A stretch of 64,000 bases of DNA from the NCBI RefSeq assembly GCF_014653115.1, contig NZ_BNAD01000013.1, positions 21,234 through 85,233 of the forward strand, given 5' to 3'. The first letter of the stretch is position 1; each line of letters starts with the position of its first letter. Both the position numbers and the translations under genes were made by a program. The notes under the pieces are model-generated. The model had not been told where the DNA came from and ran no database searches. It was given only the letters and a program-made list of their open reading frames with translations. Shown here piece by piece: positions 1 to 7,988 of the stretch. The stretch is from Nocardioides flavus (ex Wang et al. 2016). Lineage in GTDB: Bacteria; Actinomycetota; Actinomycetes; Propionibacteriales; Nocardioidaceae.

Positions 1-191
1 AGCCACCCCCACCGGTCGGCGTCGGTGAGCGGGGTGCCCTGGCTCATCTTCGCGACGTTCTCGGGCGGGTGGAAGTCGTCGCCCTCGGCCATCTCCCAGC
101 CCAGCCGCTGCTGCACCGCACGGGCCACGGTCGACTTCCCCGATCCGGAGACGCCCATGAACACCAGGTGGAGCGGCCGGGGAGCGGTCAT
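1..191 (-). CDS. gntK: Gluconokinase, cut by the left window edge
   Basis: Gluconokinases phosphorylate D-gluconate to 6-phosphogluconate with ATP in the cytoplasm. Only the first 63 codons are present. They hold the P-loop GVSGSGKST at residues 13-21 and then WEMAEGDDFHPPENVAKM, the acidic DDFHP substrate-side motif of GntK-type kinases, followed by SQGTPLTDADRW. The ATG overlaps the stop of the upstream gluconate permease (ATGA), so the pair is translationally coupled. This is a two-gene gluconate uptake and phosphorylation operon reading leftward out of the window. Nothing can be said about the C-terminal half. Confidence 0.92.
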   Translation of the reverse strand, partial: MTAPRPLHLVFMGVSGSGKSTVARAVQQRLGWEMAEGDDFHPPENVAKMSQGTPLTDADRWGW

Positions 192-1564
192 CCGACGGCC
201 CAGAGCCCGAGCGCCAGCACGAAGATGCTCACGCCGAGGGTCGTCTCCATCACCGTCCACGTCCTCAGCGTGGTCTTCACGTCCATCCCGAAGAACCTGC
301 TCACCAGCCAGAACCCCGAGTCGTTGACGTGGGACAGCACCGTCGCGCCGGCGGCGATCGCCAGCACGAGGGCGACGAGCTGGACCGACGACGGGTCGGC
401 GTCGACCACGGCGGCCGACAGCAGCCCGGCGGTCGTGGTGAGCGCGACCGTCGCGGAGCCCTGCGCGACGCGCAGGATGGTGGCGATGACGAAGGCCGAC
501 ACGATCAGCGGCAGGCCCAGGTCGGCGAGCGAGTCCGACAGCGCGGCGCCGATGCCGCTGTAGCGCAGCACGCCGCCGAACATGCCACCCGCGCCCGTGA
601 TGAGGATGATCGCGCAGATCGGGCCGAGGGCGTCGTTGAGGAGGTCCTCGACCTCGGCGCGCGAGTGGTGGCGCACCGCCAGGGTGTAGGTCGCGACCAG
701 CAGCGCGATGAGCAGCGCGACGGGAGTCTGGCCGACGAACACGAGCGCGTCGACGAGCCCGCCCTCGGCGGCGATGGTCTCGTTGGCCCGCAGGGTCGTC
801 AGGACGGTGTTGAGGCTGATCAGGACCAGCGGCAGCAGCAGGATCGCCAGGACGTGCGCGAAGGCCGGACGGTCGCCCTCGTCGACGCCGCGACCACCGG
901 TGAGGACCGTGTCGTCGACGGGGACGTGGATCTTGCCGAGCCAGCCGATCGTCACGGCGTACACACCGACGACCCAGGCGACGACCGCCGCGACGACGCC
1001 GATGACCAGCGTCAGGCCGATGCTCGCACCGATCTCGGTGGCGGCGGTGACCGGCCCGGGGTGCGGCGGGACGATCGCGTGCATGGACGCGAAGGCACCG
1101 GCGGTGGGCAGCGCGTACATCAGCACCGAGCCGCCGAAGCGCTTGGCGACCGAGAAGATGATCGGCAGGAACACGACGAGGCCGGCGTCGAAGAAGATCG
1201 GCAGCCCGAACAGCAGGGCGGCGATGCCGAGCGCGAGCGGGGCGCGCTTCTCGCCGAAGCGGCTGATCAGCGTGTCGGCCAGGACCTGGGCGCCGCCGGT
1301 CACCTCCAGGATCCGCCCGATCATCACGCCCAGCCCGACCAGCAGGGCGACCTGCCCGAGCGTCGAGCCGAACGCTCCGACCGCGACCGCCGGCACGTCC
1401 GCGACGGGGACGCCGGCCACGATCGCGGTGGCCATGCTGACGAGCACGAGCGCCACGAAGGCATGCATCCGCAGCGCGATGATCAGCACCAGCAGCACGG
1501 CGACGGCGAGGGCCGCGATCACCAGGAGCGTGCCGGCGCCGTGGACGGGGGTCATGGGATCCAC
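188..1564 (-). CDS. gntP: GntP-family gluconate/H+ symporter
   Basis: This is an integral membrane permease of 458 residues, the usual length for GntP. Hydrophobic segments cover almost the whole protein, beginning at residues 10-32. The family imports gluconate or related sugar acids with protons, and the downstream gluconokinase makes gluconate the likely substrate. The GTG at 1564 is preferred over the ATG three codons later because GGAGGT lies 6 nt upstream of it and about 15 nt from the ATG. The gene overlaps gntK by 4 nt. No regulator of the operon is visible in the window. Confidence 0.93.
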   Translation of the reverse strand: MDPMTPVHGAGTLLVIAALAVAVLLVLIIALRMHAFVALVLVSMATAIVAGVPVADVPAVAVGAFGSTLGQVALLVGLGVMIGRILEVTGGAQVLADTLISRFGEKRAPLALGIAALLFGLPIFFDAGLVVFLPIIFSVAKRFGGSVLMYALPTAGAFASMHAIVPPHPGPVTAATEIGASIGLTLVIGVVAAVVAWVVGVYAVTIGWLGKIHVPVDDTVLTGGRGVDEGDRPAFAHVLAILLLPLVLISLNTVLTTLRANETIAAEGGLVDALVFVGQTPVALLIALLVATYTLAVRHHSRAEVEDLLNDALGPICAIILITGAGGMFGGVLRYSGIGAALSDSLADLGLPLIVSAFVIATILRVAQGSATVALTTTAGLLSAAVVDADPSSVQLVALVLAIAAGATVLSHVNDSGFWLVSRFFGMDVKTTLRTWTVMETTLGVSIFVLALGLWAVG

Positions 1565-1632
1565 GGTGTTACCTCCGAGACGGGTTGGACACCCACCCTA
1601 GGCCCCTGCGGCGGCGGAAGGTCACCTCGCGG

Positions 1633-1645
1633 TTCTCCACAGATC
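1633..1645 (+). promoter_or_regulatory. Shared TTCTCCACAGATC motif before WXG100-like gene 1
   Basis: TTCTCCACAGATC ends 48 nt before the ATG at 1694. The same motif, with at most one change, stands at 2024-2036 and 21606-21618, 46 and 48 nt before two other type VII-related genes. The constant spacing suggests a regulator-binding or upstream promoter element. The core resembles a DnaA box, but the extension AGATC is shared too. Confidence 0.45.
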
Positions 1646-1693
1646 CCGTCAAGGGTCTGTCGGCGAGCCCGGTCCTCGGGTGAAGGTCGAGCC

Positions 1694-2014
1694 ATGATCC
1701 TCTCGGGCCACCTGCGCCACGACCCGTACGACCGCCGCGGCGCCACGGCGGCCGCACGCCTGGCCAACCGGCTCGCCGACGTCGATGCCCGGCGACGGGT
1801 CGCGGAGCGCAGCGTCGACGCGCTCCTCGCCTCGTGGCAGGGCGGCGCCGCCCTGCACCAGCAGTCGGGGTGGCAGGACTGGGACAGCGCCGCCAACGAC
1901 GTCATCGACTCGCTGTCGGCCCTCCTCGGAGCGCTCGACCTCGCCCGCGAGGAGCTCGTCGAGGTCCGCGCGGAGGTCGTCGTCCCGCGCCAGCCCGACC
2001 ACCGTGGCTGGTGA
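1694..2014 (+). CDS. WXG100-like small helical protein (1)
   Basis: The product is a 106-residue, nearly all-helical protein. A central SWQGGAA (W-x-G turn, about residues 52-58) separates two helices, as in WXG100 proteins secreted by type VII (ESX) systems. The N-terminal helix is rich in Arg/Ala and the C-terminal helix ends in EELVEVRAEVV. It is the first of three consecutive genes of similar size and form. No ESX machinery is in the window. The ATG at 1694 is chosen from the shared upstream motif and the -10-like GAAGGT just before it, which suggests a leaderless transcript. Confidence 0.75.
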   Translation: MILSGHLRHDPYDRRGATAAARLANRLADVDARRRVAERSVDALLASWQGGAALHQQSGWQDWDSAANDVIDSLSALLGALDLAREELVEVRAEVVVPRQPDHRGW

Positions 2015-2023
2015 CCCGCGGAG

Positions 2024-2036
2024 TTCTCCACAGATC
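2024..2036 (+). promoter_or_regulatory. Shared TTCTCCACAGATC motif before WXG100-like gene 2
   Basis: This is identical to the site at 1633-1645 and ends 46 nt before the ATG at 2083. A -10-like CACCAT sits 6 nt before that ATG. Confidence 0.45.
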
Positions 2037-2082
2037 AGGCTGGTGGGTGTCGCGCGGGCTCCCGAGCGGCCACCATCGACGC

Positions 2083-2412
2083 ATGACGACCTCGGGAACC
2101 GTCCGCCTCGACCCACACGCCCACGCGGCCGCCACCGCCGCGATCGGCGACCGCCTGGCCGAGCTCGACGACCGGCGACGAGCGGCGGAGGCCACGGTGG
2201 AGCGGGTGCTCGCGGCGTGGCACGGAGAGGCCGCCACCGCGTTCGGCTCCCAGTGGGAGACCTGGAGCTCGGCCGCCGCCTCCGTCGTCGACGACCTCGG
2301 CGCGGCCGTGACCGGGCTGGCGGCGGCCCGCAGCGACCTCGTGGCGGCGGACGACGAGGTCTCGCAGCGCTCGCGCACCGTCGCGGCCCACCTCGAGGGG
2401 CGTCTGGGATGA
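2083..2412 (+). CDS. WXG100-like small helical protein (2)
   Basis: This 109-residue helix-turn-helix protein has AWHGEAA (W-x-G) near residue 48 and FGSQWETWSSAA right after it, typical of WXG100-type folds. It resembles the preceding gene in length and layout (helical start ending in RRAAEATVERVLAAW, long C-terminal helix), so the two look like an old tandem duplication. Its TGA overlaps the ATG of the next gene (ATGA), so the two are co-translated and may form a heterodimer as EsxA/EsxB pairs do; the dimer is inference. Confidence 0.78.
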   Translation: MTTSGTVRLDPHAHAAATAAIGDRLAELDDRRRAAEATVERVLAAWHGEAATAFGSQWETWSSAAASVVDDLGAAVTGLAAARSDLVAADDEVSQRSRTVAAHLEGRLG

Positions 2413-2708
2413 CCGCCTTCGACGTCGACCTCGCCGAGCTGCGGGCCGCGGTCGCCGACCTCGGCACCTGCCAACGCGAGGTCCTCTCGCTCGCCGGCTA
2501 CATCGACGACCTGCAGGCGCAGGTGCAGCACGACTGGGTGGGGTCGGCGAGCGCGGCACAGCAGGCGGCCCACGACCCGTGGCGCGACGAGTGCGCCGAG
2601 ATGGTGACGGCGCTGGCCACCATGCGCGCGATCGTCGCCACCGCTGACAGCCACTACTCGGCCGCCGCCGAGGCCAACGTCGCGCTCTGGCGCCGGGTCA
2701 GCGCGTGA
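2409..2708 (+). CDS. WXG100-like small helical protein (3)
   Basis: The product is 99 residues and mostly helical, starting MTAFDVDLAELRAAVADL. The turn carries DWVGSASAAQQ (W-x-G) near residue 48, and the C-terminus is a long helix. It is coupled to the preceding gene by a 4-nt overlap, as expected for a partner subunit. Its 3' end overlaps by 11 nt the 3' end of the convergent MOSC gene, so there is no room for a terminator between them. The probable role is a type VII substrate or partner; no toxin domain is present. Confidence 0.78.
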   Translation: MTAFDVDLAELRAAVADLGTCQREVLSLAGYIDDLQAQVQHDWVGSASAAQQAAHDPWRDECAEMVTALATMRAIVATADSHYSAAAEANVALWRRVSA

Positions 2709-3450
2709 CGTCCACCCGGCCGGGTCGCACGCACGTGGCGTAGACCCCGAACACCGGCTCGCCCGCCCGGTTCGTGGGCCGCCGGCGCACCAGCGCGCGG
2801 AGCAACCGGAGGTCCTTCACTCCCGACAGCGGATGGTGGTCGATGACGGCGCACCTGGGGACCGGGCCGCCGACCCGGAGCATCGCGTCGCCGACGACCA
2901 CCTCCTGCCCGAGCCACGTGTCCTCGACGTGGGGTTCGTCGGTCTCGACGACGAGGGTGGCCCGGAACCGCGCGGCGGTCTCCAGCTCCTCACCTGCCTC
3001 CGCCCCGAGCGCGCGCAGCGATGCCGTGCCGACGATCGTGAGCGGGTCCGCGAACACGACGCCGCCGCGCGGGGCGGCAGCGAGGCGTACGGGCCTGCCG
3101 AGGAAGCCGGACAGCAGCTCGGCGTGCGGGCCGTCCGTCAGCGCGAGTCCGACCGACCTGCCCCAGTAGTCACACGTGATGCTCCGGCCGCTCTCCCGGG
3201 CGGGGGCGCCGACGGTCTCGCCGGTCGGCAGCGTCAGCTCGAGCTCGTCGCCGCGTGTGCGCGCGACGACGCTGATCAGCGACGGGTGCTGCACGGTCCG
3301 CAGCACGCGCGCTCCTTCGACGTCGACCAGGCACCAGGCGCGGTCACCCACCGCACCTTGCTCGTCGAGGACCACGTGGTCGAGCGCGAGGTGCCGCATC
3401 CCCTTCACCGGGGCGTACCCGGCCCGGCGTGCGGCGAGGGCGGCAGGCAT
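2698..3450 (-). CDS. MOSC-domain protein
   Basis: This 250-residue protein has an N-terminal MOSC_N beta-barrel part (VKGMRHLALDHVVLD, then RTVQHPSL) and a C-terminal MOSC domain ending around VPRCAVIDHHPLSG, where the Cys and the DP/DHP-type turn match the sulfur- or molybdopterin-binding motif of the family. Relatives (YiiM, YcbX, mARC) handle molybdenum cofactor or reduce N-hydroxylated compounds; the exact substrate cannot be read here. The ATG at 3450 is the only start in frame with a full domain. The upstream strand has CTTCCACGCG twice in tandem. Confidence 0.85.
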   Translation of the reverse strand: MPAALAARRAGYAPVKGMRHLALDHVVLDEQGAVGDRAWCLVDVEGARVLRTVQHPSLISVVARTRGDELELTLPTGETVGAPARESGRSITCDYWGRSVGLALTDGPHAELLSGFLGRPVRLAAAPRGGVVFADPLTIVGTASLRALGAEAGEELETAARFRATLVVETDEPHVEDTWLGQEVVVGDAMLRVGGPVPRCAVIDHHPLSGVKDLRLLRALVRRRPTNRAGEPVFGVYATCVRPGRVDVTR

Positions 3451-3561
3451 GACCCCATGCTTCCACGCGCTTCCACGCGCGGCCCGTGGTCCGGAGCACC
3501 TGTCGCTTCGATGCGTGAGTGAAAATTTGCGCTCACTCCCCCACCCACCCGCCACACTGGC

Positions 3562-4296
3562 GTGGTGTCCCGCTCCTCGACCCGCTTGGCTCTCGTCGCC
3601 ACCGCCGCGATGCTCGCGGCGGTCGTCGCGTGGCACCCCGCGGAGCAGCTCGATCCCGTCCGCGGTGCGATCGGCCTGGGCGCGGAGCGACCGCTGCCCG
3701 CGCCCGCGGTCGTACGGGCGGGCGGGGCGTACAGCTGGGCGATGACCCAGCCGGACAGCGACGACCCGGTCGGCTGGGACCCGTGCCAGGAGATCCGCTA
3801 CCGGGTGAACCCCGCGGGCGAGCCACCCGGCGGGCGCGCGCTCGTGACCGAGGCGATCCGCCGGGCCAGCGCGGCGACCGGTCTGGCCTTCACCGACGAG
3901 GGTGACACCGACGAGCGGCCGTTCCCCGGGGGCGTCAGGCTCTTCGGCCGCCCCGACCCGGTGGTCATCGGCTGGGGCGACCAGGCCGAGTACCCCGACC
4001 TCGCCGGCCAGGTCGCTGGTGTCGGCGGCGCGGTCGCCCAGCGCGACGGGTCCGGGCGGCTGGAGCTCGTCAGCGGCAGCGTCGTGCTCGACGTCGAGGC
4101 GTTCACCCCCACCGCCGTCGCCGAGCAGCCGCGGGTGATGGAGGCGATCGTGCTCCACGAGGTCGCGCACGTCGTCGGCCTCGGCCACGTCAGCGAGCCG
4201 ATGGAGCTGATGTACGCCGACAACACCGGGCAGGTCGAGCTCGGGCCCGGCGACCGCGAGGGCCTCGCCCGGCTCGGCTCGCTCCCCTGCGGTTGA
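3562..4296 (+). CDS. Secreted matrixin-like zinc metalloprotease
   Basis: The 244-residue protein begins with a short basic start and a hydrophobic signal or anchor segment (about residues 8-24), so it is exported. The zinc-binding motif HEVAHVVGLGHV (HExxHxxGxxH) lies near residue 200, followed by MELMY, whose Met fits the Met-turn of metzincins. It is shorter than most M10 proteases and ends soon after the catalytic helix. GTG codons at 3562 and 3565 are both possible starts. Substrate unknown. It is followed by two 67-bp palindromic elements that separate it from a convergent photolyase gene. Confidence 0.82.
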   Translation: MVSRSSTRLALVATAAMLAAVVAWHPAEQLDPVRGAIGLGAERPLPAPAVVRAGGAYSWAMTQPDSDDPVGWDPCQEIRYRVNPAGEPPGGRALVTEAIRRASAATGLAFTDEGDTDERPFPGGVRLFGRPDPVVIGWGDQAEYPDLAGQVAGVGGAVAQRDGSGRLELVSGSVVLDVEAFTPTAVAEQPRVMEAIVLHEVAHVVGLGHVSEPMELMYADNTGQVELGPGDREGLARLGSLPCG

Positions 4297-4333
4297 ACCA
4301 GGCGAGGGACGAACCCGTACGCATGACCGACAT

Positions 4334-4400
4334 AGGCAGTTCGAACCGCCGCCCGCGTCGGCCACGCTCGCTGGCGGCTGGCACGAACGCCGAGCTGCCT
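4334..4400. repeat. 67-bp palindromic element, copy 1
   Basis: The left end is AGGCAGTTCG and the right end is CGAGCTGCCT, an inverted repeat with one mismatch enclosing a GC-rich core with GGCCACGCTCGCTGG. It sits between two convergent genes and is followed 12 bp later by a second element of the same length. Confidence 0.7.
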
Positions 4401-4412
4401 GCGCGCACTGTG

Positions 4413-4479
4413 AAGGCAGTTCGAGCGTCAGGCTCCCGGTGGCACGCTCGGTCGGCCGCCGCGAGCCGCGAACTGCCTT
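4413..4479. repeat. 67-bp palindromic element, copy 2
   Basis: The ends AAGGCAGTTCG and CGAACTGCCTT are perfect 11-bp inverted repeats. Length, ends and a shared core piece (CACGCTCG) match copy 1. It could act as a bidirectional terminator for the flanking convergent genes or be a REP/MITE-like unit. It is not a classical terminator, because no T-tract follows. Confidence 0.7.
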
Positions 4480-4494
4480 CATGGTGCACCGCGC

Positions 4495-5973
4495 TCAGGG
4501 CGCCCGGTTGCCGCGCGCGTCCTCCTGCTCGACGAGGGCCTCGAGGTCCTTGAGCCGATCGAGCCCCTTCACCGCGCGGGACATCCGATGGTTGCCCTCG
4601 AAGGTGTCGCGGTGGCGGTCGAGGAACCACCAGTAGCCGGCGGTGAACGGGCACGCGTCGTCGCCGACGCGCACCTTGGGGTCGAAGCGGCACGAGCCGC
4701 AGTGGTCGCTCATCTTGTCGATGTAGGCCCCGCCGGAGGTGTAGGGCTTCGTCATCATCCGGCCGCCGTCGGCGTGCTGCGACATGCCGACGATGTTGGG
4801 CACCATCACCCAGTCGTAGCCGTCGACGAACGCCCGGTGGAACCAGTCGGTGACCTGCGTCGGCGCCCAGCCGCGCTGCAGGGCGTACGACCCCAGGACC
4901 ATCAGGCGCGGGATGTGGTGCACCCAGCCGTGCTGGGCGACCTGGTCGAGCGTGTGCGACAGGCAGCGCGCGTCGGTCGCCGCGGCGTCCAGCTCGGCGA
5001 ACCACTGCGGGACCCGCTGGCGCGCAGCCAGCGAGTTCTCCCGGCGGTAGCCCTCGCCCATGTGCCAGTAGACGTGCCACACGTAGTCGCGCCACCCGAT
5101 CACCTGGCGGACGAAGCCCTCGACGCTCGCGATGGGGGCGGCACCGCTGCGGTAGACCTCCTCCGCGCGCTCGACGACCTCGAGCGGGTCGAGCAGACCG
5201 AGGTTCATCGGGGCGCTGATCATGCTGTGCGCCATCCAGGGATCGCCCTCGAGGATCGCGTCCTCGTGGGCGCCGAAGTCGGGGAGCCGGTGCTCGACGA
5301 AGTGGTCGAGCGCGGCCAGTGCCTCGCGCCGGGTCGCGGGGAAGAGCCGCGGACCGTCCCGGCCGATGAACGACACCTCGCCGTCGCGCTCCCACCGATC
5401 GAGGTCCTCGCGCACCTGCGCGTCGACGTCGTCCTCCGTCGGCCACCACGGCTCGGTGACCCCGAGGGTCTCGGCACCCCTGGGCGGGGGCTGGCGGTTC
5501 TCGTGGTCGAAGTTCCACTGCCCGCCGGCGGGCTCCCCGCCGTCGAGCAGCACGCCGTGCGCCTGCCGCGCCCGCCGGTAGAAGTCCTCCATCAGCAGCC
5601 GCTTGCCGCGCCGCCCCTCCGCCCACCGCTCGAAGTCCTCGCGCGGGGTCGCGAAGCCGCGCGGCGGCAGCACCGTGCAGCCGAGCCGCTCGACCAGACC
5701 CAGGGCGGCGTACGACGTGGGGTGCACGACCTCGACATCAGCCCCGCCGTGCTCGCGCAGCGCCTCGGCGTACGTCGGCGCCTGCACGTAGGTCAGCCGG
5801 TCGCCGAGCCCGGCGGCGCGGTGCCGCATCGCGCTGAGCACGAGGTGCGCCTTCGCGCGGTGGAACCGCCGACGGCGGAACACCCCGGTCGACTCGACCA
5901 TCAGCAGCGGTCCGCGGTGGTCGTCGGCGAAGTGCGGGCCGAGCTGGTCGCCGAACAGCCAGCGCGTTGTCAT
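4495..5973 (-). CDS. Fe-S cryptochrome/photolyase (PhrB-like, FeS-BCP family)
   Basis: This 492-residue flavoprotein matches prokaryotic (6-4) photolyases. The N-terminal alpha/beta antenna domain starts RWLFGDQLGPHF; the C-terminal helical domain carries ASVEGFVRQVIGWRDYVWHVYW and GWAPTQVTDWFHRAFVDGYD, which line the FAD pocket. Four Cys at about residues 335, 425, 428 and 441 (ARCLSH, CGSC, ACPF) have nearly the 90/3/13 spacing of the PhrB 4Fe-4S ligands. It probably repairs UV photoproducts using blue light. It is monocistronic and convergent with the metalloprotease gene. Confidence 0.93.
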   Translation of the reverse strand: MTTRWLFGDQLGPHFADDHRGPLLMVESTGVFRRRRFHRAKAHLVLSAMRHRAAGLGDRLTYVQAPTYAEALREHGGADVEVVHPTSYAALGLVERLGCTVLPPRGFATPREDFERWAEGRRGKRLLMEDFYRRARQAHGVLLDGGEPAGGQWNFDHENRQPPPRGAETLGVTEPWWPTEDDVDAQVREDLDRWERDGEVSFIGRDGPRLFPATRREALAALDHFVEHRLPDFGAHEDAILEGDPWMAHSMISAPMNLGLLDPLEVVERAEEVYRSGAAPIASVEGFVRQVIGWRDYVWHVYWHMGEGYRRENSLAARQRVPQWFAELDAAATDARCLSHTLDQVAQHGWVHHIPRLMVLGSYALQRGWAPTQVTDWFHRAFVDGYDWVMVPNIVGMSQHADGGRMMTKPYTSGGAYIDKMSDHCGSCRFDPKVRVGDDACPFTAGYWWFLDRHRDTFEGNHRMSRAVKGLDRLKDLEALVEQEDARGNRAP

Positions 5974-6024
5974 GCGGCCAGCCTAGGCAGGCCGGCGAAC
6001 TCGGCCGGCGACCTGCGAGGCGGC

Positions 6025-6246
6025 TCAGAGGTGGTGCAGCTTGGGGAACGGGTGCGCGATGCGGACGAGCTTGGCGCCGAAGTCCACGGTCACCGCGTGG
6101 CTGTCGACGTGACTCACCTGCCCGAGGCCGTAGAGGTCGTGGGTGACCCGGTCACCGACCTCGAAGACCTCGACCACGGGCTCGGCCGCGGGCTTGAAGG
6201 GACTGCTGGAGAGGTGCTTGGGCCGTCGGCCGCTCGGAGTGGTCAT
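6025..6246 (-). CDS. Small conserved protein with an SH3/tudor-like barrel motif
   Basis: The 73-residue basic protein has a Ser/Pro/Lys-rich N-terminus and then VFEVGDRVTHDLYGLGQV, SHVDSHAVTVDFG and VRIAHPFPKL. The pattern VGDRV-x2-D-x-YGLGxV resembles the small nucleic-acid-binding barrels of CarD-type and UvrD C-terminal domains. The specific function is not known. The ATG at 6246 is used; a GTG one codon upstream is possible. It stands alone between the photolyase and a decayed DinB gene on the same strand. Confidence 0.7.
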   Translation of the reverse strand: MTTPSGRRPKHLSSSPFKPAAEPVVEVFEVGDRVTHDLYGLGQVSHVDSHAVTVDFGAKLVRIAHPFPKLHHL

Positions 6247-6271
6247 CACCCATCAGTATGAACCTCGCGGC

Positions 6272-6518
6272 TCAGATGCGCGACCCGAGGCCCCGTACGT
6301 ACGCCGCCTGCCCGAGGTGCTGGAGGCAGTCGCCCTGGATGCTGACCAGGCGTACGCCGGCGGTGACGGGCGGGTCCCACCGCTGGCAGCCACCCGATCG
6401 GGTTGCCGGTGCCGCCCGGCCGGTGGTGCAGGGTCTCCTCGTCGAGCCCGTCGACCGCGTCGGCGTAGAGCTCGGTGATGCGACCGAAGCCCTCGGTCAG
6501 CACGCCTCGCACGTCCAT
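6272..6518 (-). pseudogene. DinB-family gene with internal deletion and frameshift
   Basis: The first 42 codons read MDVRGVLTEGFGRITELYAD and on to GGTGNPIGW, the normal start of a DinB/DUF664 protein. The next recognisable sequence, in another frame, is QRWDPPVTAGVRLVSIQGDC and then LQHLGQAAYVRGLGSRI before a stop, which is the normal C-terminal end of the same family. Members are about 165-170 residues, so roughly 90-100 codons are missing between GW and QRWDP, with a net frameshift (247 nt from ATG to the old stop). The original product would be a four-helix mycothiol-dependent or metal-binding enzyme; it cannot be functional now. Confidence 0.8.
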
Positions 6519-6522
6519 CGGG

Positions 6523-6762
6523 TCACTCCACCGGTGCGGCGGACCTGACCTGCGGCGCCGACGACTTCTCGTCCTTCAGGCCGTCGATCTCGGCCAGGAT
6601 GCGGGTGCGCTCGTCGTCGCTGAGCGACACCTGCGCCTTGGCCAGGCCCTCGTCGAGCTGCTGGGCGATCGTGCTGTCCTCGGCGCTGTACTGCCAGGAC
6701 GACACCTCGTCCACCACTCGCTGTGCGGCCTCGATCGCTGCCTGCTTCGCCTCGTCAGTCAT
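6523..6762 (-). CDS. Small acidic helical protein of unknown function
   Basis: The product is 79 residues, starting MTDEAKQAAIEAAQRVVDEV and ending SSAPQVRSAAPVE. It is predicted to be mostly helical and acidic, with VSLSDDERTRILAEIDGLKDE at the end of the folded part. No membrane segment or catalytic motif is seen. It is downstream of the ABC exporter on the same strand, 62 bp away, but is probably independent. I do not recognise the family. Confidence 0.6.
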   Translation of the reverse strand: MTDEAKQAAIEAAQRVVDEVSSWQYSAEDSTIAQQLDEGLAKAQVSLSDDERTRILAEIDGLKDEKSSAPQVRSAAPVE

Positions 6763-6824
6763 GCGTTCCACGCTAGCCAGCACGCACGGGGGGACAACGT
6801 CCTTCCGGGTGTGTGCACGTGCCC

Positions 6825-7988
6825 TCACATCGCCCGTGCCAGGCTGCGCCGCAGCGCCCACCCGCCGAGCGCCGCGAGGGCCAGCGCCATCGCCGCCAGC
6901 ACCCCGAGCTGCGGCAGCACGTCGAGGAAGTCGCCGTCGCGGCGCTGGATGTCGGCGAACGCCTCGTACGCCCAGGCGTGCGGGGTGATCCGCGAGATCG
7001 CGCGCATCGTGTCGGGGAAGATCTCCAGCGGCACCATGCACCCGCCGAGCGCGGCGAGCACCAACCCCAGTCCCACCCCGGCGCCGCTCGCCGCACCCTC
7101 GGTCCCGAGGAGCGTGCCGAGGAGGATCGCGGTGCCCGCCGCCACCAGGCTGAAGATCACCAGCACCAGCAGGGAGAGCCACAGCGACCCCCAGCCGACG
7201 CCGAAGAGCACGCTCGAGGCCAGCATGATGTAGCCGCCCTGGAAGACGCCGATCGCCCACCGGCCCACCATCTCGCCGGCGACGAGCTGGCCGGCCGACA
7301 CCGGTCCGGCGAGGACCCGGGCGACCACTCCGAGGCGCCGGGCCTGGATGAGCGTCGCCGAGCCGGTCAGGCAGGCCAGGAAGACGAACAGCAGCAGCTG
7401 CCCCGAGGCGCCGAGGTCGAACTGGCCGAGCCCCTCGAACTCCTTGCTCAGCTCGTCGACGTACCTCACCTCCAGCACCGGCACGCTGGTCGCCCGGGCC
7501 GCCTGCGAGAGGGCGTCGTCGACGCGGTCGGCCACCACCCCGTACGCCTCCAGCGCCCTCTCCTGCCCGCGCCGCGCCCGCAGCACGTCGACGGCCGAGC
7601 GGACGTCCTGCTCGACGACCTGGGCGTTGGCGGCGGAGCCGCGCACCATCTCCAGCCGTACGGGTCCGCCGTCGTCGTGGGCGGTGGCGGCGGCGTCATC
7701 GACGCGGACCGCGACGTCGAGCCGACCACGGGCCAGCAGCTCGAGGGCGTCGTCCCAGGCGGGCCGGCTGACCCGGACGTCGTCGGTCTCCAGCTCCCGC
7801 ACGATCCCGGTGGCCAGCGCGCTGTCGCCACCGCTCACCGCGACCCGGCCCGTCGTGGCACCCTCCCCGAACTGGAGGCCGATCATCAGGACCAGCAGCA
7901 GCGGGAAGACGAAGACGAAGAACAGGTTGGACCGGTCGCGCAGGAAGAGCCGCAGCTCGACGCCGGCGATGGTCAGCGCGTTCCTCAT
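6825..7988 (-). CDS. ABC-2 type exporter permease (second)
   Basis: This 387-residue membrane subunit has one N-terminal transmembrane segment (about residues 23-42, NLFFVFVFPLLLVLMIGL), a long extracytoplasmic region of about 170 residues and then a block of five or six segments, the layout of ABC-2 permeases. Its ATG overlaps the stop of the preceding permease (ATGA). With that gene and the ATPase it forms a three-gene exporter. Paired non-identical permeases of this type usually export drugs, lipopeptides or toxins; the substrate is not visible. Confidence 0.88.
   Translation of the reverse strand: MRNALTIAGVELRLFLRDRSNLFFVFVFPLLLVLMIGLQFGEGATTGRVAVSGGDSALATGIVRELETDDVRVSRPAWDDALELLARGRLDVAVRVDDAAATAHDDGGPVRLEMVRGSAANAQVVEQDVRSAVDVLRARRGQERALEAYGVVADRVDDALSQAARATSVPVLEVRYVDELSKEFEGLGQFDLGASGQLLLFVFLACLTGSATLIQARRLGVVARVLAGPVSAGQLVAGEMVGRWAIGVFQGGYIMLASSVLFGVGWGSLWLSLLVLVIFSLVAAGTAILLGTLLGTEGAASGAGVGLGLVLAALGGCMVPLEIFPDTMRAISRITPHAWAYEAFADIQRRDGDFLDVLPQLGVLAAMALALAALGGWALRRSLARAM

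Noticed and set aside
329..1600. Open frames antisense to the gluconate permease
   Set aside because: Low-complexity Asp/Arg/Gln-rich translation with no domain; only the 3' end (from 1694) is a real gene.
4337..4350. GTTCGAACC as the T-loop of a tRNA
   Set aside because: The flanks cannot form a 5-bp T-stem or a cloverleaf; the string belongs to the palindromic element.
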